Part shown: piece by piece, positions 27,958 to 36,851 of the stretch | How the letters are laid out: each line of letters starts with the position of its first letter | Position numbering within the stretch: position 1 is the first letter of the stretch | Origin: Streptomyces antimicrobicus | Lineage (GTDB): Bacteria; Actinomycetota; Actinomycetes; Streptomycetales; Streptomycetaceae | Length of the DNA: 51,305 nucleotides | Assembly: GCF_020532625.1 (NCBI RefSeq) | Contig: NZ_JAJAUY010000032.1 | Span: 1 to 51,305 of the forward strand | Direction: 5' to 3' | Made by a program: the position numbers and the translations under genes | Notes under the pieces: generated by a model | Databases searched by the model: none | The model's input: only the letters and a program-made list of their open reading frames with translations | Told to the model about the DNA's origin: nothing

Positions 27958-29010
27958 CTAGGACGCGGGAGGCTTCACGCCGGGCCGGAACGCTGCGCAG
28001 GCCAGGGTGACCGCCGCGCCCACCACCGCCCAGGCCGACAGCACCAGCAGGGAACCGGTCACGTCGTTGCCGCGGAAGTACGCGATCGAACGGGCCGTCC
28101 AGGTCCCGGCGCCCGGCGGGAAGTACGGGCCGACGGCCCGCCAGAACGGCGGCAGCAGGGGATGGCCGTACGCACCACCGGCGCTGGGGTTGCCCAGGAC
28201 CACGACCAGCAGGATCGCCAGGCCGATGCCGATGATCCCGGCGAGGCCCTGCAGGGCCAGGGTGAGCGCTCCGACCGCGAAGACCACCAGCGTGCCCAGG
28301 CCCCACAGGGCCCACAGGTTGCCGGGCAGCGCGTCCAGGACCGGCCCCGCGACGACCGCGCCGAGGAGTCCCGCGACCAGCGCGTACGTGAACAGCGCGG
28401 CGAGCCGGATCACGGCGCGGTGGACGTTCGCCGGCCGGGCCCCGGCGCTGATCGCGAGGATGGCGGCGCACAGATAGCCGCCGACGCACCAGCCGACGAC
28501 CAGGTAGAACGACGACAGCCCGCGGTTGTCGCCCCGGGCGGCGGCGGCCACGTCCACGACCTCGGCGTCGCGTTGCTGGGCGCGTTCGGCCAGGGTGACG
28601 ACCGCCTGGAGGGCGTCGGCGACGGAGGCGCCGCCCCCGGACGCGACCAGCAGCCGGTCCACCCGCCCGGCCGGGTTCACGACCAGGGCCCCGTCGATCT
28701 CCCGCTCGCGGATCTGCCGGACGGCCTCGGCCTCGCTCGCGACCGGCCGGGGGTCGAGCGGGTCACCCGGCAGCGAGGCGAGCCGCCGCACGCTCTGCTC
28801 GGTCAGCTGGGCCACCGGGGTGACCACGGCGAGCGGGATCCGGTGCGGCTTCGGGTGGTGGAAGGCGCCGATGTACGAGGTGATGAACGCGAGCTGGAGC
28901 GCCAGCACACCGATGACCAGCAGCGCTGCCCTGGTGGTGACGGCGTCCTTGATCTCGTTCACCAGGCCCCGCGGGGGGCCGTCGGCGGGGCCTGCGTCGG
29001 TACGGGTCAT
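27958..29010 (-). CDS. YhgE/Pip-like (DUF3533, ABC-2 type) membrane protein
   Basis: This 350-residue protein has one N-terminal helix (AALLVIGVLALQLAFITSYI), a soluble loop of about 130 residues (extracytoplasmic), then about five helices including YLCAAILAISAGARP and GIIGIGLAILLVVVLGNPSAG, and a final helix near the C-terminus. This is the layout of ABC-2-type permease-like DUF3533 proteins. No ATPase gene is adjacent. ATG 29010 has GGGGG upstream; 29011-29197 holds the dnaE2 promoter. Confidence 0.8.
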   Translation of the reverse strand: MTRTDAGPADGPPRGLVNEIKDAVTTRAALLVIGVLALQLAFITSYIGAFHHPKPHRIPLAVVTPVAQLTEQSVRRLASLPGDPLDPRPVASEAEAVRQIREREIDGALVVNPAGRVDRLLVASGGGASVADALQAVVTLAERAQQRDAEVVDVAAAARGDNRGLSSFYLVVGWCVGGYLCAAILAISAGARPANVHRAVIRLAALFTYALVAGLLGAVVAGPVLDALPGNLWALWGLGTLVVFAVGALTLALQGLAGIIGIGLAILLVVVLGNPSAGGAYGHPLLPPFWRAVGPYFPPGAGTWTARSIAYFRGNDVTGSLLVLSAWAVVGAAVTLACAAFRPGVKPPAS

Positions 29011-29104
29011 GCCCCCACGCTCGGCGCGCGGGGAACGGGACGCAGCAGGGGCGGTCCGAACGGATGACGTGGCGGGCGGGGGTGGTGAGGACCACGATGG
29101 ATGA

Positions 29105-29146
29105 TCGAACAAACGTTTCGTACGGGCATTCGATTTGGTCTATGGT
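29105..29146 (+). promoter_or_regulatory. Putative dnaE2 promoter with degenerate LexA box
   Basis: TCGAACAAACGTTTCG (29105-29120) resembles the actinobacterial SOS box CGAAC-N4-GTTCG with two mismatches in the right half. TTCGTA (29117-29122) and TATGGT (29141-29146) with 18-bp spacing form a plausible promoter whose -35 overlaps the box. Confidence 0.5.
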
Positions 29147-29197
29147 GAAGACGGGGGAGGTGTTCCGCCGAGCAAGCAGGAGAGCAGGAGGCTGCGG

Positions 29198-32100
29198 ATG
29201 GCCGGGTTCACGCATCTGCACACCGTTTCCGGGTTCTCCGTGCGCTACGGGGGCTCCCACCCGGAACGGCTTGCGGAGCGGGCCGCCGAGCGGGGCATGG
29301 ACGCCCTCGCCCTCACCGACCGCGACACGGTCGCCGGCGCCGTGCGCTTTGCCAAGGCCTGCGCGAAGGAGGGCGTCCGCCCGCTGTTCGGGGCCGACCT
29401 CGCGGTGGCCGGCGCCCCGGTCCACGCCGACGGCGCCGGGCGGGGGGCCGCGGCGGGGGCCTCGTCCCGGCTACGCACCCCCGTCAAGGGCGGCGCCTTC
29501 GTCGACGAGTCCGCGGCCCGGGCGGTCTTCCTGGCCCGGGACGGCGCCGCCGGCTGGGCCGAGCTGTGCCGGATGATCACCGCGGCGCACGCGGGCGGAG
29601 CCGGTGCGCAGCCGCTCGTGCCGTGGGAAGCCCTGCGCGGCGAGGGCGTGTTCGTCCTGCTCGGCCCCGGCTCCGAGGTGGGCCGGGCGCTGGCCGCCGG
29701 CCGCCCCGACCGGGCCGCCCGGCTGCTCGCGCCCTGGCGCGAGGTGTTCGGCGACGCCGTCCGGCTGGAAGCCGTGCACCACGGGCGCACCGGCACCGGC
29801 CCCGGCTCGCTGCGGCTGGCCGCCCGGACCGTCGGCTTCGCCGCCGACCAAGGGGTCACCGCCGTCCTGACCAACGCCGTCCGCTACGCCGACCCCGGCC
29901 AGGGCCCGGTCGCCGACGTCCTGGACGCCGCCCGCAGGCTCGTGCCCGTCGACCCCCGGGGCCCCCTGGACAGCGGGGAGCGCTGGCTCAAGGGCCCGGC
30001 GGAGATGGCGCAGGCCGCGGACCGGATCGCCCGGGCCGCAGGGCTGCGACCGGCCGACGCGCGCCGCCTGCTGGAGGAGACCCGGCGCACCGCGCAGGCC
30101 TGCGCGGTGGACCCCGAGGACGACCTCGGCATCGGCTCGGTGCACTTCCCCGAACCCTGGCTGGTGGGTGCCGCCCACCGCACCGCCCAGCGGGTGCTGG
30201 AGTCCCGCGCCAGCGCCGGCATGGTGCTGCGCGGCTACGCCGGCCGCCGCGCGTACTGGGACCGGATGCGCCACGAGCTCGACATCATCGCCCACCACGG
30301 CTACGCCTCCTACTTCCTGACGGTCGCTCAAGTGGTGGACGACGTACGGCGCATGGGGATCCGGGTGGCCGCCCGCGGCTCCGGCGCCGGCTCGCTGGTC
30401 AACCACCTGCTCGGCATCGCCCACGCCGACCCGGTCGAACAGGGCCTGCTGATGGAGCGGTTCCTGTCCAAGCGGCGGCCCGTGCTGCCCGACATCGACA
30501 TCGACGTGGAGTCCGCCCGCCGCCTGGAGGTCTACCGGGAGATCATCGGCCGGTTCGGCGCCGAGCGGGTCGCCACGGTCGCCATGCCCGAGACCTACCG
30601 GGTCCGGCACGCCATCCGGGACGTGGGCGCCGCGCTGTCCCTGGACCCGGCCGAGATCGACCGGCTGGCCAAGGCCTTCCCCCACATCCGGGCCCGCGAC
30701 GCCCGGGCCGCCCTGGCCGAACTGCCCGAGCTGGCCGGCGTACGGGAGCGGGCCGGGCAGTACGGCCGGCTGTGGGACCTGGTCGAGGGGCTCGACGCGC
30801 TGCCGCGCGGGGTCGCCATGCACCCGTGCGGAGTGCTGCTCTCCGACGCCTCCCTGCGCGCACGCACCCCGGTGGTGCCCACCAGCGGCGAGGGCTTCCC
30901 CATGTCCCAGTTCGACAAGGACGACGTGGAGGACCTCGGGCTGCTCAAGCTCGACGTGCTCGGCGTACGGATGCAGTCGGCGATGGCGCACGCCGTCACC
31001 GAGATCGCCCGGGCCACGGGGGAGCGCATCGACCTGGACGACCCGGCGCAGGTGCCGCCGGGCGACCCGGCGACGTACGAGCTGATCCGCTCCGCCGAGA
31101 CGCTCGGCTGCTTCCAGATCGAGTCCCCGGGCCAGCGCGACCTGGTCGGGCGGCTCCAGCCGGCCACCTTCCACGACCTGGTCGTGGACATCTCCCTGTT
31201 CCGGCCCGGGCCGGTGGCCGCCGACATGGTGCGCCCGTTCATCGAGGCCCGGCACGGCCGCGCCCCGGTCCGCTACCCGCACGAGGACCTGGCGGAGCCG
31301 CTGCGGGAGACGTACGGGGTGGTGGTCTTCCACGAGCAGATCATCGAGATCGTGCACATCATGACCGGCTGCGGCCGGGACGAGGCCGACCGGGTGCGGC
31401 GCGGCCTGTCCGATCCCGAGTCGCAGGGCCGGATCAAGGCCTGGTTCGCGCAGCACGCGGGGGCGCGGGGCTACGCGCCCGAGGTGATCGCCCGGACCTG
31501 GGAGATCGTCGAGGCCTTCGGCTCCTACGGCTTCTGCAAGGCGCACGCGGTGGCCTTCGCCGTCCCCACGTACCAGTCCGCCTGGCTCAAGGCCCACCAT
31601 CCGGCCGCCTTCTACGCCGGGCTGCTCACCCACGACCCGGGCATGTACCCCAAGCGCCTGCTGCTGGCGGACGCCCGGCGGCGCGGGGTGCCGGTGCTGC
31701 CGCTGGACGTGAACCGGTCGGGCACGGCCCACCGCATCGAACTGGTGTCCGGTGAGGGGGGCGGGTCCGGGGTCTGGGGGCTGCGGCTGGCCCTGTCCGA
31801 CGTGCACGGGATGAGCGGCGCGGAGGCGTCCCGGATCGAGGACGGGCAGCCCTACGCCTCGCTGCGCGACTTCTGGGAGCGGGCGCACCCGGGGCGGCCG
31901 GTGGCCGAACGGCTGGCGCAGGTGGGTGCGTTGGACGCGTTCGGGGCCAACCGGCGCGACCTGCTGCTGCACCTGTGCGAGCTGCACGGTGCGCAGCGGG
32001 CGGCGACCGGGGCCCGGGGCGGGCGCGGGAGCGGCCGCGGCGGCCGGAGCGGGAGCGGGAGCCGGGCGGGTCAGCTCCCGCTGGAGGGCGGCCGGGCCAC

Positions 32101-32806
32101 GGCCGCGCTGGGCCTGCCCGACCTCAACGAGGCCGAACGGCTCAGCGCCGAGCTCGGCGTCCTCGGGATGGACGCCTCCCGCCACCTGATGGCCGATCAC
32201 CACGGCTTCCTGGCCGAACTGGGCGCGATCCCGGCGAAGTCGCTGCGCGGTACCGAGCACGGGCAGACCGTGCTGGTCGCCGGTGCCAAGGCGGCCACCC
32301 AGACCCCGCCGGTCCGCTCCGGCCGCCGGGTCGTCTTCACCACCCTGGACGACGGCACGGGCCTGGTCGACCTGGCCTTCTTCGACGACAGCCACGAGGC
32401 GTGCGCGCACACCGTGTTCCACTCGTTCCTGCTGCTGGTGCGGGGGGTCGTGCAGCGGCGGGGACCGCAGAGCCTGAGCGTGGTCGGGTCGGCGGCGTGG
32501 AACCTGGCGGAGCTGGTGGAACTCCGGGCCGAGGGCGGCCTGGAGGCGGTCGCCGCGCGACTGGCGGCGCAGCCGGGCGGTCCGGGCGCCCCGGGCGGCG
32601 GGGCGGTTCCGGCCGGAGGTCCCGTCCCGGGCGACGGCTCTGTTCCGGGCGGTGGCTCTGCTCCGGGCGGTGGGGCCGACAGCGGCCGTCGCGTCCGCAT
32701 GCCGACCGGTTACGAGATGCACCCGTGGGCGGACCTCCAGCCGGCGGGCGACGGCCCGGCCACCGGCCGCAAGCTCTGGCACTCCAGCCCGGGGAGCCCG
32801 GGATGA
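29198..32806 (+). CDS. dnaE2: Error-prone DNA polymerase III alpha subunit
   Basis: This 1202-residue C-family polymerase of the ImuC/DnaE2 type does DNA-damage-induced translesion synthesis. The PHP domain starts at FTHLHTVSGFSVRYG; the palm catalytic aspartates are D432-I-D434-I-D436 (RPVLPDIDIDVES). ARGSGAGSLVNHLLGI and RGVAMHPCGVLLSD are typical. An OB domain lies near residues 1010-1100 (VLVAGAKAATQTPPVRSGRR, TTLDDGTGLVDLAFF). The last 80 residues are a low-complexity Gly/Pro tail. ATG 29198 is preceded by AGGAGG at 29186-29191. Its TGA overlaps the next ATG (ATGA). Confidence 0.95.
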   Translation: MAGFTHLHTVSGFSVRYGGSHPERLAERAAERGMDALALTDRDTVAGAVRFAKACAKEGVRPLFGADLAVAGAPVHADGAGRGAAAGASSRLRTPVKGGAFVDESAARAVFLARDGAAGWAELCRMITAAHAGGAGAQPLVPWEALRGEGVFVLLGPGSEVGRALAAGRPDRAARLLAPWREVFGDAVRLEAVHHGRTGTGPGSLRLAARTVGFAADQGVTAVLTNAVRYADPGQGPVADVLDAARRLVPVDPRGPLDSGERWLKGPAEMAQAADRIARAAGLRPADARRLLEETRRTAQACAVDPEDDLGIGSVHFPEPWLVGAAHRTAQRVLESRASAGMVLRGYAGRRAYWDRMRHELDIIAHHGYASYFLTVAQVVDDVRRMGIRVAARGSGAGSLVNHLLGIAHADPVEQGLLMERFLSKRRPVLPDIDIDVESARRLEVYREIIGRFGAERVATVAMPETYRVRHAIRDVGAALSLDPAEIDRLAKAFPHIRARDARAALAELPELAGVRERAGQYGRLWDLVEGLDALPRGVAMHPCGVLLSDASLRARTPVVPTSGEGFPMSQFDKDDVEDLGLLKLDVLGVRMQSAMAHAVTEIARATGERIDLDDPAQVPPGDPATYELIRSAETLGCFQIESPGQRDLVGRLQPATFHDLVVDISLFRPGPVAADMVRPFIEARHGRAPVRYPHEDLAEPLRETYGVVVFHEQIIEIVHIMTGCGRDEADRVRRGLSDPESQGRIKAWFAQHAGARGYAPEVIARTWEIVEAFGSYGFCKAHAVAFAVPTYQSAWLKAHHPAAFYAGLLTHDPGMYPKRLLLADARRRGVPVLPLDVNRSGTAHRIELVSGEGGGSGVWGLRLALSDVHGMSGAEASRIEDGQPYASLRDFWERAHPGRPVAERLAQVGALDAFGANRRDLLLHLCELHGAQRAATGARGGRGSGRGGRSGSGSRAGQLPLEGGRATAALGLPDLNEAERLSAELGVLGMDASRHLMADHHGFLAELGAIPAKSLRGTEHGQTVLVAGAKAATQTPPVRSGRRVVFTTLDDGTGLVDLAFFDDSHEACAHTVFHSFLLLVRGVVQRRGPQSLSVVGSAAWNLAELVELRAEGGLEAVAARLAAQPGGPGAPGGGAVPAGGPVPGDGSVPGGGSAPGGGADSGRRVRMPTGYEMHPWADLQPAGDGPATGRKLWHSSPGSPG

Positions 32807-33945
32807 CCGCCCCACCCTTCCTGCGCCTGCTCGCGGGGGCCGAACCGGAACCCCCGCAGCGGCGAGGTGCGGCCCGGAGCCCCGGCGCGGCCGTGGTGTG
32901 CGTACGGATGCGGCAGCTGGACGGGGAACCGCCCGGGGCCCAGGTGTACGCCGGGGTGCTCGGGCTGCTCGGCGGGCTGACGCCCGTCGTGCAGCCGCTG
33001 CCGCCCGATTCCGCCCTGGCCGACCTCCACGGCGCGTTCCGCTACTTCCACCGCGGCGCGCCCGAACTCGCCGCCCTGCTCAGGGTCAGGGCCCTCGCCC
33101 TGTTCGGCACCGAATGCGCCGTCGGCATCGCGCCCAACCCGATGCTGGCCCGCATGGCGGCCCAGGACGCCCGCTTCGGCGGCACGGTGACGGTCGGTCA
33201 GGACCCGCGCGCCGTCCGTGCGTTCCTGGCGGACAAGCCCGTCACGGCCCTCGACGGGATCGGCCCGAAGGCCGCCCGGCTCCTGTGCTCCTACGGCCTC
33301 GACACGGTCGGCCGCCTCGCGGCCACCCCGCCCGGCACCCTCCGCCGCATCCTCGGCGTCCGCCCGGGCCGGGAGGCCCACGAGCGGGCGAACGGCATCG
33401 ACCGGACCCCGGTCCGCCCCGGCGCGGGCGCCCGCTCGCTGGCCGGCGAGCGGACGTTCGACCGGGACGAGCTGGACCCGGGGCGCCACCGCCGGGCCCT
33501 GCTGTCGCTGACCGAGGAACTCGGCGCCCGGATGCGCGCGCAGGACCAGGTGTGCCGTTCGGTGACGCTCACCGTCCGCTGCGCCGACCGCACTTCCGTC
33601 ACCCGCACCCGCACCTTCGCCGAGGCCACCGCGCACTCGGCCGCGCTGACCGACGCCGCCTACGCGATGTACGCCGCGCTCGGCCTCCAGCGCGCCCGGG
33701 TGCGCGCCGTGGCCCTGCGGGTGGAGGAGCTCTCCGCCGCCGAGCGGGCCCACCGGCAGCTCAGCTTCGACCCGGAGGACGACAAGGCCCGGCGGCTGGA
33801 GGCCGTCACGGACCAGGTCCGGGCCAAGTTCGGCCCGGGGGCCATCGGCCGCGGCACCTTGTCCCGCGGTACATCGTCCCGTGGTGCCTCTCCCGATGGT
33901 GCCTCGCCCCGTGGTGCCTCGTCCCGCGGGCACCGGGCGGCGTAG
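32803..33945 (+). CDS. ImuB-like Y-family polymerase homologue, probably inactive
   Basis: This 380-residue protein is translationally coupled to dnaE2. The Y-family helix-hairpin-helix region is visible (PVTALDGIGPKAARLLCSYG, LDTVGRLAATPPGTL). The usual metal-binding motifs are missing: the first-strand DxDxFxA is replaced by VCVRMRQLDGEPP, and the SxDE site by PPDSALADLHG. It is therefore ImuB-like, probably a scaffold joining DnaE2 to the beta clamp. HRQLSFDP near residue 315 looks like a clamp-binding motif. The C-terminus is a SRGxS repeat of about 30 residues. No imuA lies next to it. Confidence 0.85.
   Translation: MTAPPFLRLLAGAEPEPPQRRGAARSPGAAVVCVRMRQLDGEPPGAQVYAGVLGLLGGLTPVVQPLPPDSALADLHGAFRYFHRGAPELAALLRVRALALFGTECAVGIAPNPMLARMAAQDARFGGTVTVGQDPRAVRAFLADKPVTALDGIGPKAARLLCSYGLDTVGRLAATPPGTLRRILGVRPGREAHERANGIDRTPVRPGAGARSLAGERTFDRDELDPGRHRRALLSLTEELGARMRAQDQVCRSVTLTVRCADRTSVTRTRTFAEATAHSAALTDAAYAMYAALGLQRARVRAVALRVEELSAAERAHRQLSFDPEDDKARRLEAVTDQVRAKFGPGAIGRGTLSRGTSSRGASPDGASPRGASSRGHRAA
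33844..33938 (+). repeat. Short tandem repeat encoding SRG(A/T)S units
   Basis: About six degenerate 15-bp units (GTGCCTCGTCCCGCG-like) form the last 31 codons of the ImuB-like gene. Confidence 0.7.
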
Positions 33946-33984
33946 GCGCCACGGCGAGGGGGGGCCGCGGTGCGACGCGCCGTG

Positions 33985-34066
33985 AAGTTTTACCGACGCG
34001 TAACTTCCCAGTCTTGCTACTCGCCCGTAATTTGGCGCCAGCAGCACTCCTTGTGATCCGGATCAC
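33985..34066 (+). promoter_or_regulatory. Lipase promoter region with two palindromes
   Basis: AAGTTTTAC-N6-GTAACTT (33985-34006) is an inverted repeat of TetR-operator style. GTGATCCGGATCAC (34053-34066) is a perfect 14-bp palindrome preceded by T, fitting the Crp-type TGTGA-N6-TCAC pattern. TAATTT (34028-34033) with TTCCCA (34005-34010) at 17 bp is a possible promoter between them. Confidence 0.55.
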
Positions 34067-34119
34067 GGGACGACCCCCACGAGCCATCCCCTCCCCTTGA
34101 GCCGCAAGGAGATCACCCG

Positions 34120-34998
34120 ATGCTGCCCTGGAGACGCCTGCTCCGCCCGCTCGCCGTCCTCGCCCTCGCCGCCGCCACCCTCCTCCCGGCCGGAGCCAGC
34201 GCCACCGCCGCCACCGACACGGCCACGGCCTCCGCCCCCCGCAGCGGCTGGAACGACTGGACCTGCAAGCCGTCCGCCGCCCACCCGCGCCCCGTCGTGC
34301 TGGTGCACGGCACCTTCGGCAACTCCGTCGACAACTGGCTGGGCTTCGCGCCGTACCTCGTCCACCGCGGGTACTGCGTCTACTCGCTCGACTACGGCCA
34401 ACTGCCCGGCGTGCCCTTCTTCAACGGGCTCGGCCCCATCGCCCGGTCGGCGCAGCAGCTCGACGCCTTCGTCGACAAGGTGCTCGCCGCCACCGGCGCC
34501 GCCGAGGTCGACCTCGTCGGCCACTCCCAGGGCGGCATGATGCCGCGGCACTACCTGAAGTTCCTCGGCGGCGCGGCCAAGGTCAACGCGCTCGTCGGAC
34601 TCGCCCCCGACAACCACGGCACCACACTGCTCGGCCTCACCCAGCTGCTGCCGTACTTCCCCGGCGCCCAGGACCTGATCAGCACCGCCACCCCGGGCCT
34701 GGCCGACCAGATCGCCGGATCCGCCTTCCTCACCGAGCTCAACGCGGGCGGGGACACCGTCCCCGGCGTCACGTACACCGTCATCGCCACCAAGTACGAC
34801 GAGGTGGTCACGCCCTACCGCAGCCAGTTCCTGACCGGGCCGAACGTCCGCAACGTCGTCCTCCAGGACCTGTGCGCCCTGGACCTCTCCGAGCACGTCG
34901 CGATCGGCCTGACCGACCGGATCGCCTGGCACGAGGCGCTCAACGCGCTCGACCCCGCCCACGCCGAGCCGACCACCTGCGCGTCGGTCTTCAGCTGA
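34120..34998 (+). CDS. Secreted triacylglycerol lipase (EstA/Lipase_2 type)
   Basis: This 292-residue exported lipase has a signal peptide with LLRPLAVLALAAATLLPAG (cleavage near AGASATA). The oxyanion segment is VVLVHGTFGNSVDNW, the nucleophile Ser is in VDLVGHSQGGMMPRHY, and an Asp in IATKYDEVVTPY and His in LSEHVAIGLTD complete the triad. It hydrolyses acylglycerols outside the cell. ATG 34120 has AAGGAG at 34105-34110. Upstream lie a Crp-like palindrome and a TTAC-N6-GTAA inverted repeat, suggesting control by carbon or lipid signals. Confidence 0.93.
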   Translation: MLPWRRLLRPLAVLALAAATLLPAGASATAATDTATASAPRSGWNDWTCKPSAAHPRPVVLVHGTFGNSVDNWLGFAPYLVHRGYCVYSLDYGQLPGVPFFNGLGPIARSAQQLDAFVDKVLAATGAAEVDLVGHSQGGMMPRHYLKFLGGAAKVNALVGLAPDNHGTTLLGLTQLLPYFPGAQDLISTATPGLADQIAGSAFLTELNAGGDTVPGVTYTVIATKYDEVVTPYRSQFLTGPNVRNVVLQDLCALDLSEHVAIGLTDRIAWHEALNALDPAHAEPTTCASVFS

Positions 34999-35028
34999 GA
35001 CCCCCGCGCGGGCGGTACGGCACGCGCC

Positions 35029-35059
35029 GCCGGGCACGGCCCGGTCCGGCGTGCCCGGC
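35029..35059. terminator. Bidirectional terminator between lipase and LPMO genes
   Basis: GCCGGGCACG (35029-35038) and CGTGCCCGGC (35050-35059) form a 10-bp perfect stem between convergent stops. Confidence 0.75.
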
Positions 35060-35072
35060 TCGGCGCCGGGAC

Positions 35073-36128
35073 TCAGCGGCCGTGCCGCCCCCCGACGCTC
35101 CGGCGCCGGGCCAGCGCGAACAGGACGGCCGCGCCGACGGCCAGCACACCGGCCCCGCTGATCGCGATCAGCGGGGTCCGGCTGTCGCCCCCGGTCTCGG
35201 CCAGGTGGGTGCTGCCCTTGGCGCCGGCCGGGGACGCCCCGCCGGCCGGGGTGGCGGCCGCCGGGCCGGCGGCGGACGCGTTCGTCCGCGGGTCGTCGTC
35301 GCCGTGGCCGTGGTGCTCCACCGAGGACTTGTCTTGCCCGGCGGCGATCTGCGCGTCGGTCGGCGCCGACGGCTTGGCCGGCTTCCCGGACGGCTCGGCG
35401 GCCGGCTTGCCGGAGGGCTGCGCCGACGGTGCGGCACTGCCGTTCGAGCCGCCGCCGGGTCCCGAGGTCCCGTTGTCCTTGCCGAACACCACGTCCGAGC
35501 AGGTGTAGAAGGCCTCCGGGCTGTCCGAGCGCTGCCAGATGCTGTAGACGAGGTGGCGCCCGGACTTGTTCGGGACCGTGCCGGAGAACACGTAGTCACC
35601 GCCCTGCATGGCCGGGTCCGTGGCCTTGGCGAACGGCGCCGGCTCCAGGTCCGACCACTTCAGCGGGCTGCTCGGGTCGTAGCCGTCCTTGGTGATGTAC
35701 AGCTCGAACGTGCCCTTGTGCGGGGCGGTGCCCTTGTACCGGAACGTGTGCGGGCCCGCCGTCATCGGCGAGGCCGGCCAGTCGCCGCGCGCCAGGTCCA
35801 GGCCCTGGTACTTGTCGTTGCCGGCCGAGCAGAGCTGGCCGTTCGGGATGAGCGCCTTGTGGTGGCCGGCGGCGTTGGCGATGTTCACGGCGTTCCAGTC
35901 GTAGAACGCCTGCGTGCCGCTGGCCGCCACCGCCGCCTTGCACGCCGCCGACCTCGGCGACTCCGGACCCTCCGCGTAGCACGCCGCGACCCGGCTGACC
36001 GGGTCCGTCATCGACCCGTGGGCGGCGGCGGGCACGACGGCGTACGCGGCCACGGCCAGCGGGGCGGAGCCGAGGGCGGCGACGCGGAGCGCGGTACGGC
36101 GCGGTGCGGGGCGGCGGCGTGCGGACAT
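35073..36128 (-). CDS. AA10 lytic polysaccharide monooxygenase, sortase-anchored
   Basis: This 351-residue secreted copper enzyme oxidatively cleaves chitin or cellulose. The signal peptide ends AAAHG so that H37 becomes the N-terminal His of the copper brace; the second His is H137 (GTAPHKGTFELYITKDGY). The catalytic domain ends near residue 225. A Ser/Pro/Lys-rich linker follows, then a class-E sortase signal: LAETG (309-313), a hydrophobic helix and the basic tail ARRR. Instead of a carbohydrate-binding module the enzyme has a wall anchor. ATG 36128 has GAAGGGA upstream. Confidence 0.93.
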   Translation of the reverse strand: MSARRRPAPRRTALRVAALGSAPLAVAAYAVVPAAAHGSMTDPVSRVAACYAEGPESPRSAACKAAVAASGTQAFYDWNAVNIANAAGHHKALIPNGQLCSAGNDKYQGLDLARGDWPASPMTAGPHTFRYKGTAPHKGTFELYITKDGYDPSSPLKWSDLEPAPFAKATDPAMQGGDYVFSGTVPNKSGRHLVYSIWQRSDSPEAFYTCSDVVFGKDNGTSGPGGGSNGSAAPSAQPSGKPAAEPSGKPAKPSAPTDAQIAAGQDKSSVEHHGHGDDDPRTNASAAGPAAATPAGGASPAGAKGSTHLAETGGDSRTPLIAISGAGVLAVGAAVLFALARRRSVGGRHGR

Positions 36129-36261
36129 GGGTGGATCCCTTCGAGCGGACGTCGGGCGCGGCGCCGCCCCCCGTGGGTCCGGCGCCGCTGTGCCCTCCCT
36201 GGCCCGGCCAAGCTAGCCGCCCGAACGGCCCGTCCCGCCGCGATCGAAGCCCCGGCGGTGA

Positions 36262-36282
36262 TCCTTACGCTGCGCTTAAGGA
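36262..36282. promoter_or_regulatory. Inverted repeat TCCTTA-N9-TAAGGA upstream of the LPMO
   Basis: TCCTTA (36262-36267) and TAAGGA (36277-36282) sit about 135 bp upstream of the LPMO start and overlap the stop of the DUF402 gene. They could be a response-regulator site; no cognate regulator is adjacent. Confidence 0.35.
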
Positions 36283-36851
36283 AGGCTTGAGGGCGGCGAC
36301 AGGAAGCCGGGGAAGCGTCCCGTCCGGGCGAGGTGCTCCAGGGTGTCGAGGGCGGCGAGGGCCTCCCGGGCGGCCCCGGGGTCGCGCGCGGCCAGACCGC
36401 TCGCCGCGAACTCGTCCTCGTCCAGGCGGCGTACGTCCGTGCCGTCGGCGCAGACCCACAGGTCGAGGTCCAGGTCCTCCACCACGATCTCGCCGTCGCG
36501 GACCACCGCGGGCCGGGTGATGTCGCAGTACCAGCCCTTGCGGACGCCGTCCCCGCCGCGGACCTCCTTGACGGCGTACCAGCGGTCCCGCCAGAAGTGC
36601 TCGACGAACACGTCGCCCGGCTCGAAGCGGACGAAGCCGAAGTCGCGGACGCCGGCCGCGGCCCAGGGGGCGCGGACGGTGATGCGGGAGCCGTCGTCGG
36701 CGAGCGGTTCGGCGGGGTAGCGGATCTTGGTGCGGCCGGCCTTGGTCAGGGTCACGGTCACGGGCGCAGGCCCGGGGGCCGGCACGGGCGCAGGCACCGG
36801 GGCCGCCACGGGTGTTGAGGGCCGCTGCGCGGCGTCGGCGTTCTCGGTCAC
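36276..36851 (-). CDS. DUF402 domain protein
   Basis: This 191-residue protein has a Pro/Ala-rich N-terminal 35 residues, then the DUF402 fold: VRFEPGDVFVEHFWRDRWYAV, KGWYCDITRPAVVRDGEIVV and EDLDLDLWVCADGTDVRRLD. The acidic residues in the last segment match the metal-binding site of the fold, whose characterised members include nucleotide phosphatases and RNA-end enzymes. GTG 36851 has AGGAG upstream and overlaps the stop of the GNAT gene by 4 nt (GTGA), so the two are coupled. Confidence 0.88.
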   Translation of the reverse strand: MTENADAAQRPSTPVAAPVPAPVPAPGPAPVTVTLTKAGRTKIRYPAEPLADDGSRITVRAPWAAAGVRDFGFVRFEPGDVFVEHFWRDRWYAVKEVRGGDGVRKGWYCDITRPAVVRDGEIVVEDLDLDLWVCADGTDVRRLDEDEFAASGLAARDPGAAREALAALDTLEHLARTGRFPGFLSPPSSLP

